From: an uncultured Trichococcus sp. | GTDB taxonomy: Bacteria > Bacillota > Bacilli > Lactobacillales > Aerococcaceae | Direction: 5' to 3' | Length of the DNA stretch: 64,000 nucleotides | Assembly: GCF_963667775.1 (NCBI RefSeq) | Contig: NZ_OY764015.1 | Location: 2,903,001 to 2,967,000, forward strand | In this document: positions 11,022 through 18,685 of the stretch, in pieces | How positions within the stretch are numbered: the stretch's first letter is position 1 | Layout: each line of letters opens with the position of its first letter | Notes under the pieces: generated by a model | The model's database searches: none | Seen by the model: the letters and a program-made list of their open reading frames with translations, nothing else | Told to the model about the DNA's origin: nothing | Program-made: the position numbers and the translations under genes

Positions 11022-11218
11022 CTTATCCTAGAGAATGACTTTATAAAGTAGGTTTATAAAGTTTTTTCAAGTTTAACTTATTTGTCAGCATTTAGCAATA
11101 GAGAAAAGTAGTCTTGCATTACATTTATTCCCCATTTATTCTAAGGACATCTTGTTAAATAATTTGGTGATGTGCGTCTAGGGGAGAAGCTTTTTCCGAA
11201 TTTTGAGTTTAATAAAAT

Positions 11219-11264
11219 AAAAAGTGCTAGAAACACTACGAAAGTAATGTTTCTAGCACTTTTT
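11219..11264. terminator. Strong intrinsic terminator
   Basis: Seventeen-base arms (AAAAAGTGCTAGAAACA at the left) pair perfectly around a twelve-base loop and end in a T run. It closes the minus-strand NTF2-like gene. Confidence 0.88.
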
Positions 11265-11279
11265 ATGTTGTTTGAAAAA

Positions 11280-11720
11280 TTAAAACCCTTCGCGCTCGCC
11301 TGTAACGGGCATGTTGGAATAGTGGACATGAACAAGAACCCATTCGGAATTTTCGTTCCGCGTGAATACCTGTGTTTCTCGCCCTGCAGTTTGTTTTGGG
11401 GTACCGTCGGAGAAGACAGCGTCAAAATCCCAGTAAAATTCCGCGAACACCGTTTCGCCGAAAATTTTTACTGAAATATCATATACAGTCAGCTTTCTCT
11501 TGCTGAATCGGCTTCCCATCAAATCTTCGAAGAAGTTCTCTTTGATTTCTTCCCATCCGTGTTCGTGTCCCTTTGGGTGCAGAAAGGAAACTTCAGGGGA
11601 ATCCAGCCAAATTTTGGCTGCCAGTACTGTATTTGCTTCATCGACTGCTTGAACGTAGATAGCGATTAGCTTTTTGATTTCTGCTTCGATACTTTGGTGA
11701 TCTGTGTTTGGGATGGTCAC
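11280..11720 (-). CDS. NTF2-like (SnoaL/DUF4440-type) protein
   Basis: A 146-residue protein of the NTF2-like cone fold. Features are the N-terminal helix with IYVQAVDEANTVLAAKIW, the core WLDSPEVSFLHPKGHEHGW, and the C-terminal strand pair ending in WVLVHVHYSNMPV. Family members are small cytoplasmic binding proteins or isomerase-like enzymes with no single function, and no catalytic set stands out. It is monocistronic: a consensus promoter lies 97-126 bases upstream and a strong terminator follows. Confidence 0.75.
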   Translation of the reverse strand: MTIPNTDHQSIEAEIKKLIAIYVQAVDEANTVLAAKIWLDSPEVSFLHPKGHEHGWEEIKENFFEDLMGSRFSKRKLTVYDISVKIFGETVFAEFYWDFDAVFSDGTPKQTAGRETQVFTRNENSEWVLVHVHYSNMPVTGEREGF

Positions 11721-11816
11721 GTGGATTTCCTCGTTTCTGTGAGTGGGATTTTTGTATTAATTTAAGAACCAGTTGGAGCATTTTTAAAACGGTTTCTAGC
11801 ACGATTGCTTATAACC

Positions 11817-11846
11817 ATTATATGTAGAATGATGAAATAATGTCAA
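11817..11846 (-). promoter_or_regulatory. Consensus promoter for the NTF2-like gene
   Basis: Read on the minus strand: TTGACA, an 18-base spacer, then TATAAT. Both hexamers are perfect. It implies a 5' leader of about 90 bases. The rest of the gap (11847-12032) shows no further element except the ribosome site of the nitroreductase. Confidence 0.8.
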
Positions 11847-12032
11847 TTTATCGAAATTTTTACGGAAGTTAATTCTGTATTTTGAAACACCCAACTGGAA
11901 TATAGTCTTTCAAATAACAAAATTCACCAAAGCTTATCAGAATAAGCACCCGGTTGGACGTGGCTGTTGCATTCCTTTAGAATGATTTTATGGATTCAAT
12001 AAAAGCTATTCTGAAGGCGAGGAAAACAATTG

Positions 12033-12782
12033 ATGAATGAAACAATCGCGCGCATCCTGGCGCATCGTACGGTAAGGGATTTTGAAGACAGGGCATTGAG
12101 CCCGGAACAGATAGAAACAATCGTCCGCAGTGCCCAAGCGGCTTCCACCTCGAGTTTTGTGCAGGCCTACTCCATCATCGGTGTCACGGATCCCGACAAA
12201 AAACGCGAATTGGCGAAAATCGCGCGCAACCAACATTTTGTTGCCGAAAATGGCCATTTCTTAGTATTTTGCGCCGACCTGCATCGCCATGATGTGATCG
12301 GAAAGATGGAAGGGAAGGATGTTACAGCCTCGCTCGAGAGCACCGAGAAATTCATGGTCAGCGTGGTTGATGCATCCCTGGCTGCCCAGAATGCTGCTTT
12401 GGCGGCTGAAGCGATGGGGCTCGGGATCTGTTACGTAGGTGGATTACGGAATGACCTCGAAAAAGTCAGCGAACTCCTGAAGATTCCCGATAAAGTGATC
12501 CCGCTTTTCGGACTGGCGGTCGGTTATCCGGCCAGCGTCAACGACCAGAAGCCGCGCTTGCCTTTTGAACATATTTATCATGAAAATGAGTATCAACAAA
12601 ATAATGCAGTCTACAAATCCCAACTGAAGCAGTACAACGAAGAGATCCAAGAGTACTATCGGGCGCGGACCGAAGGCGAACGCTGCGACACATGGACCGG
12701 ACAGATAGCAGAGATGCTCTCCCATCCGCAACGCATGTACATGCATGATTTCGTCAAAAAGCAAGGGATGAACAAGAACTGA
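12033..12782 (+). CDS. NADPH-dependent nitro/flavin reductase, NfsA type
   Basis: A 249-residue nitroreductase of the NfsA/FRP group, an FMN-binding homodimer that reduces nitro compounds, quinones or flavins with NADPH. The FMN contact motif HRTVRDFEDRALS lies at the N terminus, AAQNAALAAEAMGLGICYVGG near residues 130-150 gives the second FMN contact, and the C-terminal extension with YNEEIQEYYRAR is characteristic of NfsA-type enzymes. The ATG at 12033 follows GAGGAAAA; a TTG one codon earlier is less likely. Confidence 0.9.
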   Translation: MNETIARILAHRTVRDFEDRALSPEQIETIVRSAQAASTSSFVQAYSIIGVTDPDKKRELAKIARNQHFVAENGHFLVFCADLHRHDVIGKMEGKDVTASLESTEKFMVSVVDASLAAQNAALAAEAMGLGICYVGGLRNDLEKVSELLKIPDKVIPLFGLAVGYPASVNDQKPRLPFEHIYHENEYQQNNAVYKSQLKQYNEEIQEYYRARTEGERCDTWTGQIAEMLSHPQRMYMHDFVKKQGMNKN

Positions 12783-12800
12783 TTCAGGAAATAGTTTCGC

Positions 12801-12829
12801 TTGCATCGAACGGATATTCGTGTTATAGT
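12801..12829 (+). promoter_or_regulatory. Sigma-A-type promoter for a non-coding leader or small RNA
   Basis: TTGCAT, 17 bases, TATAGT. It points into a 250-base stretch without a convincing gene, ending in a terminator. Confidence 0.55.
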
Positions 12830-12835
12830 TACCTT

Positions 12836-13093
12836 TCAACGTCCAAGAACATATGCATCTTATATGTATGGAACCATGGCTTTTCTCTATTCTGCAGCGG
12901 ATGCTGCAGGCAAACGGAACCAAAAATAAGCGAAGTTAAATTTATATGTAGCGCCACACTGTGGTGCCCGCAACATGAATTTCCAAGATTTAGATTTGAT
13001 AGTGAAAAAGCCGCGATTCCTGTACAGGAATACCTTTTTCTTTCTTATGATAATAAGTAGAGACGCAAAAGGTACTCGATTGAGTGCCTTTTT
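12836..13093 (+). ncRNA. Candidate structured small RNA
   Basis: Between a good promoter and an intrinsic terminator there is no protein-coding signal but several hairpins: CTGCAGC-GGAT-GCTGCAG, GCGCCACACTGTGGTGC, and ATTCCTGTACAGGAAT nested inside GAAAAAG/CTTTTTC. The terminator is AAAAGGTACTC/GAGTGCCTTTTT at 13067-13093. I looked for 6S, tmRNA, RNase P and SRP signatures and did not recognise them. It could equally be the untranslated leader of the 43-codon gene downstream. Confidence 0.35.
13067..13093 (+). terminator. Intrinsic terminator of the candidate RNA
   Basis: An eleven-base stem with a GATT loop and a five-T tail. Confidence 0.7.
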
Positions 13094-13186
13094 GATTTCT
13101 CTGAATACAGAAAAAAAGGATATATGAGGAGGTTGAAAGATAGTAGCGTACGCATATGGTTACGCTAAAGAAGGAGCAAGAAATAT

Positions 13187-13318
13187 ATGAAGAACATCGT
13201 CTATACGAATTCGCAGAACGTGACTATTGAAATATCATGGGAAGCGTATTACAAAGAGATCGACATGCGCAAACAAGAGCGTTTGAAGAAAAAACAAGCG
13301 CAAACAAGCGGCAAATAA
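13187..13318 (+). CDS. Small hypothetical protein, 43 residues
   Basis: A short gene with a good ribosome site (AGAAGGAGC, nine bases upstream of ATG). The product begins MKNIVYTNSQNVTIEIS and ends in a highly basic, probably helical tail (RKQERLKKKQ). No family is recognised. It has its own terminator about 40 bases past the stop, and sits directly after the candidate structured RNA. The strong start and independent termination argue it is translated. Confidence 0.5.
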   Translation: MKNIVYTNSQNVTIEISWEAYYKEIDMRKQERLKKKQAQTSGK

Positions 13319-13355
13319 GGTCTAAGCGGCTCCCTATGAACGGAGAACTGTAAAT

Positions 13356-13412
13356 AAAAAGCTCGGAATCCCTGACTCACAGTTGTTGAGGCAGCGGCTT
13401 CCGGGCTTTTTT
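13356..13412 (+). terminator. Intrinsic terminator after the 43-residue gene
   Basis: AAAAAGCTCGGAA pairs with TTCCGGGCTTTTTT around a long loop that can itself fold. A T run follows. Confidence 0.8.
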
Positions 13413-13470
13413 GTTTGTTTCCGTTTCAAGGAGGGGGTGGTCCTGCATCCCAAAGTTGCGTTCGGCGAAT

Positions 13471-13606
13471 CAAATTGTCGAATGCTACAAAATTATTCAA
13501 CAATTTGACCCCAATGGAGAGATGATTTGTCGAATGTTCAAAAACATTCGACAATTTGGGCATAGCGAAAGGCAAGATTGACGAATACAGGTACTTTATT
13601 CGTCAA
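13471..13606. repeat. Triple inverted-repeat element, stem word TTGTCGAAT
   Basis: Three inverted repeats: 13471-13507 (CAAATTGTCGAAT / ATTCAACAATTTG), 13527-13554 (TTGTCGAATGTT / AACATTCGACAA, perfect 12-bp arms) and 13578-13606 (TTGACGAATA / TATTCGTCAA). Their centres are at about 13489, 13540.5 and 13592, so 51.5 bases apart both times. The element lies between the 43-residue gene's terminator and the convergent ECF gene. See the other triple elements at 18457, 42816, 46937 and 54935. Confidence 0.75.
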
Positions 13607-13663
13607 TACGGGCATCTGGCCGGTGTTGACTCAACCCGAGAAGGACCCTTCCTTTTCAATTCA

Positions 13664-14200
13664 TTATCTTCCAGCGATATTCATCTTTTTCAAAATTGCC
13701 GACAGCGGCAAGGAAATGGCGATTCCGACCGCGTTCTGGACGAGGTTACCGGGAATCGAAGCGAACGGGGTGATGGCATTGCCGTACAGGATCCATTCGC
13801 ACAGATAATAACCGACCAGCATGATGGGAACCGAAAGCAGCGTGGCCAAAAGATTCACAGCAAAGCTGTCCCCTTGGCGGCCTTTCGACCAGGCCAATTT
13901 TCCGACCAGATAGCCTTGCAAACCCCGCGTAACCAATGTGAAGGGAGCCCACAGAACCCAACCGGCCATGAGGTCGAAGATGGCCATGCCGACCGCTCCG
14001 GCGATGGCGCCTTTTTTCGGTCCGAAAAGGATGGATGCGAGAAAGAGCATCGCAGTGCCGAGGTGTATCAATCCGCCGTTTGCCGTGATAGGCAATTTGA
14101 TGTTCAGGAAGACCGTCGCAACGAATACGAGCGCGATCAGTATTGACGTCAAAACCAAATCATACGTGCGTGTGTTTGAATAACCTTGTGCTTTTTGCAT
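13664..14200 (-). CDS. ECF transporter S component
   Basis: A 178-residue membrane protein with about six hydrophobic segments and the pattern of vitamin-specific ECF substrate-binding subunits (DLVLTSILIALVFVATVFLN, ANGGLIHLGTAMLFLASILFGP). It would bind a vitamin or precursor and use the shared EcfA/A'/T module encoded elsewhere. It begins 11 bases after the class V aminotransferase on the same strand, so they are probably one operon. Pyridoxine-type or hydroxymethylpyrimidine-type S components look most alike, but the ligand is an inference. Confidence 0.8.
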   Translation of the reverse strand: MQKAQGYSNTRTYDLVLTSILIALVFVATVFLNIKLPITANGGLIHLGTAMLFLASILFGPKKGAIAGAVGMAIFDLMAGWVLWAPFTLVTRGLQGYLVGKLAWSKGRQGDSFAVNLLATLLSVPIMLVGYYLCEWILYGNAITPFASIPGNLVQNAVGIAISLPLSAILKKMNIAGR

Positions 14201-14211
14201 AGTGAAGCCTC

Positions 14212-15363
14212 CTAATTATTTTCTTTGTAAATGTCGATGAAAAGTTGGGCCAAATCCCCGTTTCCGGAGAAGCCTGAATCACGCAGACCGTTGTCGATGA
14301 TGGACAAAACATAGATAAGTTTGTCGATGAAGGCATTTTCGCCCATATGCCCGATGCGCAGGATTACATCTGCGTATTGTGCCAATGAAGTAGCGACCAA
14401 CAGATTGTAGTTTTCGCTGAGGTGGTCCTGCAGGCGCAAGGCGCCGATCTCTTCCGGTATCCTGATGGCAGTGACTGTATTGGAACGGTCGGAATCCAGG
14501 AACAACTCCAATCCATACGCTTGGACGGCTTCGCGCACTCCGGAAGCGATCCGGTCATGGCGTGCCAAAACTGTCTCGATGCCTTCCTCCAGGATATTGT
14601 CCAAAGCGGCATCGAGCGCTGCGACATCGCCGGCAGAAGTCGTGTAAGGCAGGTATTCTTTTTCCGCGTAGCCTTTGAAGACCTGCAGATTGGCATAGAA
14701 GGAAGCGATAGGCGTTTTGCGGTTGTCCATCGCTTTTTGCGCGTCTGCGCTGACGGAGACGATGGCCAGTCCGACCGGAGCCGAAATGGCTTTTTGGGTC
14801 CCGCCGCAGCAGATGTCAATCTGGTTTTCGTCCACGTTGATCGGTTCTCCAACCATGCCGGCTACCGAGTCGACCACCGTCAGAATGCCGTATTCCTTCA
14901 GCAATGGACAAAGCTCGGCGACGTTGTTCAGCACCGATGTCGGCGTGTCGCAATGGACCAGGGTAGCATATTTGAAGTCGGAATCCTTCTCCAGATAGGC
15001 GCGTACCGCTTCAGTGGGGATGCCGCTGCGGTGATCGAAACTCAGGACGACCGGTACGCCGCCATAGATGCTGACGAAATCCTTGAAGCCTTCGCCGTAG
15101 ATGCCGTTGTCCAGTACGAGCACGCGGTCGCCGGGCTCCGTCAAGCTCGCACAAGCGGCCTCGAGAGCCAGTATCCCTTCGCCGACAAGCAACAGGACCT
15201 CATTCGTGGTGCCCATGACTTTGCCCATTTTTTGGCAGACCTCCCGGTAATAGCGGACAAACGTTTTGTCGAAGTCGCTGTTGTTGGTTCTTTTTGCGCG
15301 GGCCAATTGCACATTTTCGCGCACCTCTGTCGGACCCGGGGCGTAATTCGGTTTGTATCTCAT
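14212..15363 (-). CDS. Class V aminotransferase (alanine/serine-glyoxylate type)
   Basis: A 383-residue PLP enzyme of the alanine-glyoxylate/serine-glyoxylate/pyridoxamine-pyruvate group. The N-terminal YAPGPTEVRENV is typical. Asp165 in TVVDSVAGM contacts the PLP ring nitrogen and Lys191 in CCGGTQKAISAP forms the Schiff base. The start at 15363 is set by AAGGAGGATTTCCCG just upstream; a longer open frame to 15618 lacks any signal. Its partner gene is an ECF vitamin S component, which makes a pyridoxamine-related role possible, but amino donor and acceptor cannot be read from sequence. Confidence 0.85.
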   Translation of the reverse strand: MRYKPNYAPGPTEVRENVQLARAKRTNNSDFDKTFVRYYREVCQKMGKVMGTTNEVLLLVGEGILALEAACASLTEPGDRVLVLDNGIYGEGFKDFVSIYGGVPVVLSFDHRSGIPTEAVRAYLEKDSDFKYATLVHCDTPTSVLNNVAELCPLLKEYGILTVVDSVAGMVGEPINVDENQIDICCGGTQKAISAPVGLAIVSVSADAQKAMDNRKTPIASFYANLQVFKGYAEKEYLPYTTSAGDVAALDAALDNILEEGIETVLARHDRIASGVREAVQAYGLELFLDSDRSNTVTAIRIPEEIGALRLQDHLSENYNLLVATSLAQYADVILRIGHMGENAFIDKLIYVLSIIDNGLRDSGFSGNGDLAQLFIDIYKENN

Positions 15364-15667
15364 CGGGAAATCCTCCTTGTTGTTTCGTATATTGCTGATT
15401 ATTTTAGCAAATGAAAAGGTCTGTGAAACCGTCCAATCCGACAGAAAGTGAGCGGTCCAATTTGGTTCGGAATGGATTCTTGGATGCGTTTTGTAAATGT
15501 GAGCGCAACCAATTTCGGGTTGCGTAAGTTTTCCCGCAAAACTCTTCCTTTTTTTCGGGGATTGGCGGACTTCCGGAAGCTTATACTGTGGCAAAGGGCA
15601 GGCAAATTGGCCTATCAATCAGCTTACAGCAAACGCTGCGAAACCAAGTACAGTGAGGAGCACACCG

Positions 15668-16381
15668 ATGCAAGGCATCAGCGAGATTCAAAAAGATCTA
15701 TCATCCTATACATTGAAGAACCTTGCGATATTTGCGATGTTCTTCGATCATATTTTTGCGGTATTTGTGCCGCAGGACAGCCTTGAAGGTGTTGCGCTGC
15801 GCATAGTAGGGCGGATTGCCGCCCCGATCATGTGCTATATGATTGCGGAAGGCTATCATTACACATCCAATCTGAAGAAATATATGGTACGGCTACTGCT
15901 GTTCGCCGCCGTTTCGCATTTTCCGTATGTCTGGTATTTCGGTCTCCCGTGGTGGCAGGCAACGAGTGTCATCTGGGGTTTGGCGTTGGGATTGGTGGCA
16001 TTGGCGACGGCCAAACGGGAGGATTGGTCCCATCCGCTGAAAGTCTTCATCGTTTTAATCTGCTGTCTCTTGGCGGTCCCGGCTGATTGGAATTATGTAG
16101 CGGTCTTGTGGATCTTGTTTTTCGGATTGTTCAGGGGACAAATTGGAAAGCAACTAGTGAGTTTTGCAATCATAGGGATTCTGTTCCACATCATCCCTTC
16201 CATCAACGAAATCGGTTGGACGCAATCCTACCAAATCGGCATTTTTCTGGTGATGCCGCTGCTGCTGTTCTACAAAGGCCGTCAAGGCAAGAAATCCAAC
16301 CTGATGAAATGGGGCTTCTATGTTTTTTATCCGTTCCATCTGTTGCTGTTGGAACTCGTGAAAATGATTGTATCCGCGTAA
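15668..16381 (+). CDS. TraX-like integral membrane protein
   Basis: A 237-residue polytopic protein with about eight hydrophobic segments. NLAIFAMFFDHI at the N terminus, RIVGRIAAPIMCYMIAEGYHYT and the C-terminal FYVFYPFHLLLLELVK match the TraX/acyltransferase-like family, where members acetylate exported substrates such as pilin. Here no conjugation genes are near, so it is a chromosomal TraX-like protein of unknown target. The ATG at 15668 has GAGGAG seven bases upstream. The VanX-like lipoprotein starts 19 bases after its stop. Confidence 0.82.
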   Translation: MQGISEIQKDLSSYTLKNLAIFAMFFDHIFAVFVPQDSLEGVALRIVGRIAAPIMCYMIAEGYHYTSNLKKYMVRLLLFAAVSHFPYVWYFGLPWWQATSVIWGLALGLVALATAKREDWSHPLKVFIVLICCLLAVPADWNYVAVLWILFFGLFRGQIGKQLVSFAIIGILFHIIPSINEIGWTQSYQIGIFLVMPLLLFYKGRQGKKSNLMKWGFYVFYPFHLLLLELVKMIVSA

Positions 16382-16400
16382 TGGAGGACTGAATATACAT

Positions 16401-17579
16401 ATGTTAATAAGAGAAATTTGGCGCCGCGTTTTCATCGGCATCCTGACAGGGATGGTGCTGTCCGCTTGCTCCGGCTCGAATGAACAAACGGAAACGAATG
16501 AGTCTAAGACCGCTTCGTCTAGCTCGGCTGCCGAAGTGGGAACTTCCGAAGAAGCAGCGGTGGTCCGGCCGGAAGAGTCAGAGCCATTGCTGTATGAAGG
16601 GGATCTGGAACTTCCGGTCAACGGAGCGACTGGTTATACTTCGGTACTGATGGATCTGAAGGCGACTGCAGATGCCGGATCCGAAACGATTTCGGAATTG
16701 GAGGCGGGCACCGCTTTTGAAGTGCTCAAGGAAGAGGGTGATTGGTGGTATGTCCAGACCGCAACCGAGGCAGGCTGGGTCCAACACCTTTATTGCTTCA
16801 TCAATCTTCCGGACGTTATCCCTTCCATCATCTACGACAATACCAACACGTACGCATCCAAGTTCGTTTCTTCGGGAAAAACGATTCCCGGCATCACGGG
16901 TCAGGCGCTGTACGACGGGAAAGCATACAATAGGCGGCTGGGTAAAGTGTCCGACATCGTGCCGGTGCTCTACAGCATGTCCAAGAAAATCCATCTGGCG
17001 CAACAAGCCGCCTTGGCGGAGGGGAATTCCTTGGTCATCTATGAGGGGTACCGACCTTATTCCGCCCAGAAACTGACTGCAGATGCTTTGACGAATCTGG
17101 CTGCGGCAGATCCGGAAGTGATGGCGGGCATCAATACGTACCCTTGGGACACCAACTGGTTCATCGCTACGAATGTTTCGAATCATCAGATGGGCTATGC
17201 CATCGATGTCACGTTGGCAAAAATAACCGAACAGCAGGAAATCATCATCGGCGAATATGCCGCGACCGCCATAACGGGCTACACGGAGTATACGATGCCG
17301 ACAACCATCCATGAATTGAGCATGGCTTCGGCTACGTTCACCGGACCGGTCAAATCCAGCTCCCCGACCGCTTGGCTCCAAGCCGATTTGGCGGATACGA
17401 TGAATGAGGCAGCCATCCTCCTGCAGCGCTACTGCACGGACGCCGGATTGACACCGCTGGCTTCGGAATGGTGGCATTTCAATGATCTCGATGCGCGTTT
17501 CGCTACCGAGGGGAACAGCAGCAAAGGCGAATATCTTTTGGATGCAACGATGAGCGAGGCTCCGGAAGCGGCTGAATGA
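16401..17579 (+). CDS. VanX-like D-Ala-D-Ala dipeptidase lipoprotein with SH3 domain
   Basis: A 392-residue exported lipoprotein. The signal ends in the lipobox LSAC (Cys23), followed by a Ser/Glu-rich linker, a bacterial SH3 domain (about residues 75-130) and an M15D peptidase domain. The zinc site is complete: His262 and Asp269 in SNHQMGYAIDVT, His359 in EWWHFN, with Glu356 as catalytic base. It probably trims cell-wall D-amino-acid peptides outside the membrane. The context carries no other van genes, so vancomycin resistance is not implied. Co-transcription with the TraX-like gene is likely. Confidence 0.88.
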   Translation: MLIREIWRRVFIGILTGMVLSACSGSNEQTETNESKTASSSSAAEVGTSEEAAVVRPEESEPLLYEGDLELPVNGATGYTSVLMDLKATADAGSETISELEAGTAFEVLKEEGDWWYVQTATEAGWVQHLYCFINLPDVIPSIIYDNTNTYASKFVSSGKTIPGITGQALYDGKAYNRRLGKVSDIVPVLYSMSKKIHLAQQAALAEGNSLVIYEGYRPYSAQKLTADALTNLAAADPEVMAGINTYPWDTNWFIATNVSNHQMGYAIDVTLAKITEQQEIIIGEYAATAITGYTEYTMPTTIHELSMASATFTGPVKSSSPTAWLQADLADTMNEAAILLQRYCTDAGLTPLASEWWHFNDLDARFATEGNSSKGEYLLDATMSEAPEAAE

Positions 17580-17608
17580 CGAGTAGACAAGGCTCAAAAT
17601 GGACATAA

Positions 17609-17646
17609 AAAGAGGCACGATCGAATTTCTCGATCGTGCCTCTTTC
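17609..17646. terminator. Intrinsic terminator after the VanX-like gene
   Basis: AAAGAGGCACGATCGA pairs with TCGATCGTGCCTCTTT around a five-base loop. It also lies just downstream of the minus-strand tRNA and can end that transcript. Confidence 0.85.
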
Positions 17647-17667
17647 CTATTCTGTGCTGAAACTTGA

Positions 17668-17739
17668 TGGTCCCTACTGGGATTGAACCAGCGACCCCTA
17701 CCATGTCAAGGTAGTGCTCTCCCGCTGAGCTAAGGAACC
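17668..17739 (-). tRNA. tRNA-Val (anticodon GAC)
   Basis: The minus strand folds as a full cloverleaf: acceptor GGTTCCT/AGGGACC, D arm with AGCTCAGCGGGAGAGC, anticodon stem CTACC/GGTAG around TTGACAT (anticodon GAC), and T arm with GGTTCAATCC. The discriminator is A, and the 3' CCA is not encoded. It reads the Val codon GUC (and GUU by wobble). Confidence 0.95.
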
Positions 17740-17903
17740 GTTAAACAGATGAATCACCTGCTCGTATATCTGATTATAACATATTTGCGCGAGAAGTGAA
17801 GAGGTAAATTAAAAAAATGTGGAGCGAATAAGGCATGCATTCCATAGGACAACAGGGTATACTGTAAAAGGATAATTGAAAAGGAAAATTTGGAGGCTAT
17901 TTT

Positions 17904-18428
17904 ATGAACAACAATGATATATTGATCCGACTGCGCTATGCGCTGGACATCAAGGATGCGGATATGGTCGAAGTATTCCGCTTGGGCGGACTGGAAGTGA
18001 CGAAGGAAACTGTCCAGAAAATGCTCAAAAATCCAAAAAAGGATGAAGCGGCGGATACTGCCGGGGCTGCAACACCATCGGACGACGATCAATTGACTTG
18101 CGACAATGCGGCCTTGGAATCATTCTTGAACGGGCTCATCACTTCCCAACGCGGCAAACCGCAAGTGAAGCCAGGCGAACCGGAACCAAAGCCGGAATTT
18201 GTATTGAACAACGGGAACGTCAATAATATGCTGTTGAAGAAAGTCAAAATCGCGCTGACTTTGACAAACGAAGACATGCTTGAAATCCTGGAATCGGCAG
18301 GAGTCAAAGTGTCGAAAAGCGAACTGAGTGCGGTCTTGCGCAAAGAAGGGCACCGCAATTACAAGCCTTGCGGCGACCGCTATGCGCGGAATTTCCTGAA
18401 AGGGTTGGCGTTGCGCTACAGAGGATAG
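17904..18428 (+). CDS. YehS-type DUF1456 protein
   Basis: A 174-residue cytoplasmic protein made of two copies of the DUF1456 helical unit: NNDILIRLRYALDIKDADMV near the N terminus and NNMLLKKVKIALTLTNEDML near residue 107, each followed by a K-x2-(V/E) segment and a conserved C-terminal patch (KPCGDRYARNFLKGL). The two halves are joined by a Pro/Lys-rich linker. Function of the family is unknown. The ribosome site is TTTGGAGG. The stop is followed by the triple inverted-repeat element, whose first hairpin serves as its terminator. Confidence 0.88.
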   Translation: MNNNDILIRLRYALDIKDADMVEVFRLGGLEVTKETVQKMLKNPKKDEAADTAGAATPSDDDQLTCDNAALESFLNGLITSQRGKPQVKPGEPEPKPEFVLNNGNVNNMLLKKVKIALTLTNEDMLEILESAGVKVSKSELSAVLRKEGHRNYKPCGDRYARNFLKGLALRYRG

Positions 18429-18449
18429 GCTGGAATTGAATTTAAGTTG

Positions 18450-18485
18450 AAATAAACCGCCAAAATGGTTTTGGCGGTTTATTTT
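18450..18485 (+). terminator. Intrinsic terminator (first hairpin of a triple element)
   Basis: AAATAAACCGCCAAAA and TTTTGGCGGTTTATTTT pair perfectly around TGG. Confidence 0.8.
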
Positions 18486-18581
18486 AGTTCAAACCACAGT
18501 CTGAAAACCCGCCAAAGCCACCTTGGCGGGGAAAAACGTACGCGGACAACGCTAGACTCCCTGTCAAAGCCATTTTGGCGG
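18457..18581. repeat. Triple inverted-repeat element, stem word CCGCCAAA
   Basis: Three 21-base units: 18457-18477 (CCGCCAAA...TTTGGCGG), 18509-18529 (CCGCCAAAG...CTTGGCGG) and 18561-18581 (CTGTCAAAG...TTTGGCGG, left arm degenerate). Centres are at 18467, 18519 and 18571, exactly 52 bases apart. It lies between the DUF1456 gene and the convergent pseudouridine synthase. The spacing matches the TTGTCGAAT and CTCCGG elements although the stem sequence is different. Confidence 0.75.
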
Positions 18582-18642
18582 GGAATTCCACTATGAACTC
18601 TACGAACTCGAACCCCATTCCAGACAAACATACCCCAAACCA

Positions 18643-18685
18643 CAAAGAAGAGGCTATTTCATTTCGAAATAGCCCCTTTCTTCTT
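18643..18685. terminator. Intrinsic terminator for the pseudouridine synthase gene
   Basis: AAGAAGAGGCTATTTC pairs with GAAATAGCCCCTTTCTTCTT with small interruptions; it abuts the minus-strand stop codon. Confidence 0.7.

Noticed and set aside
14422-15414. Plus-strand open frame of 330 codons opposite the aminotransferase
   Set aside because: It is the mirror of a well-supported PLP enzyme on the other strand, with no ribosome site and no family pattern. Other long antisense frames (for example 48215-49261, 16578-17618, 55849-56823) were rejected for the same reason.
15364-15618. N-terminal extension of the class V aminotransferase
   Set aside because: No ribosome site or family homology in the extension; AAGGAGG marks the start at 15363.
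16401-17579. Vancomycin-resistance dipeptidase
   Set aside because: The catalytic site is VanX-like, but the protein is an exported lipoprotein with an SH3 domain and there are no vanH/vanA genes; a cell-wall peptidase is more likely.
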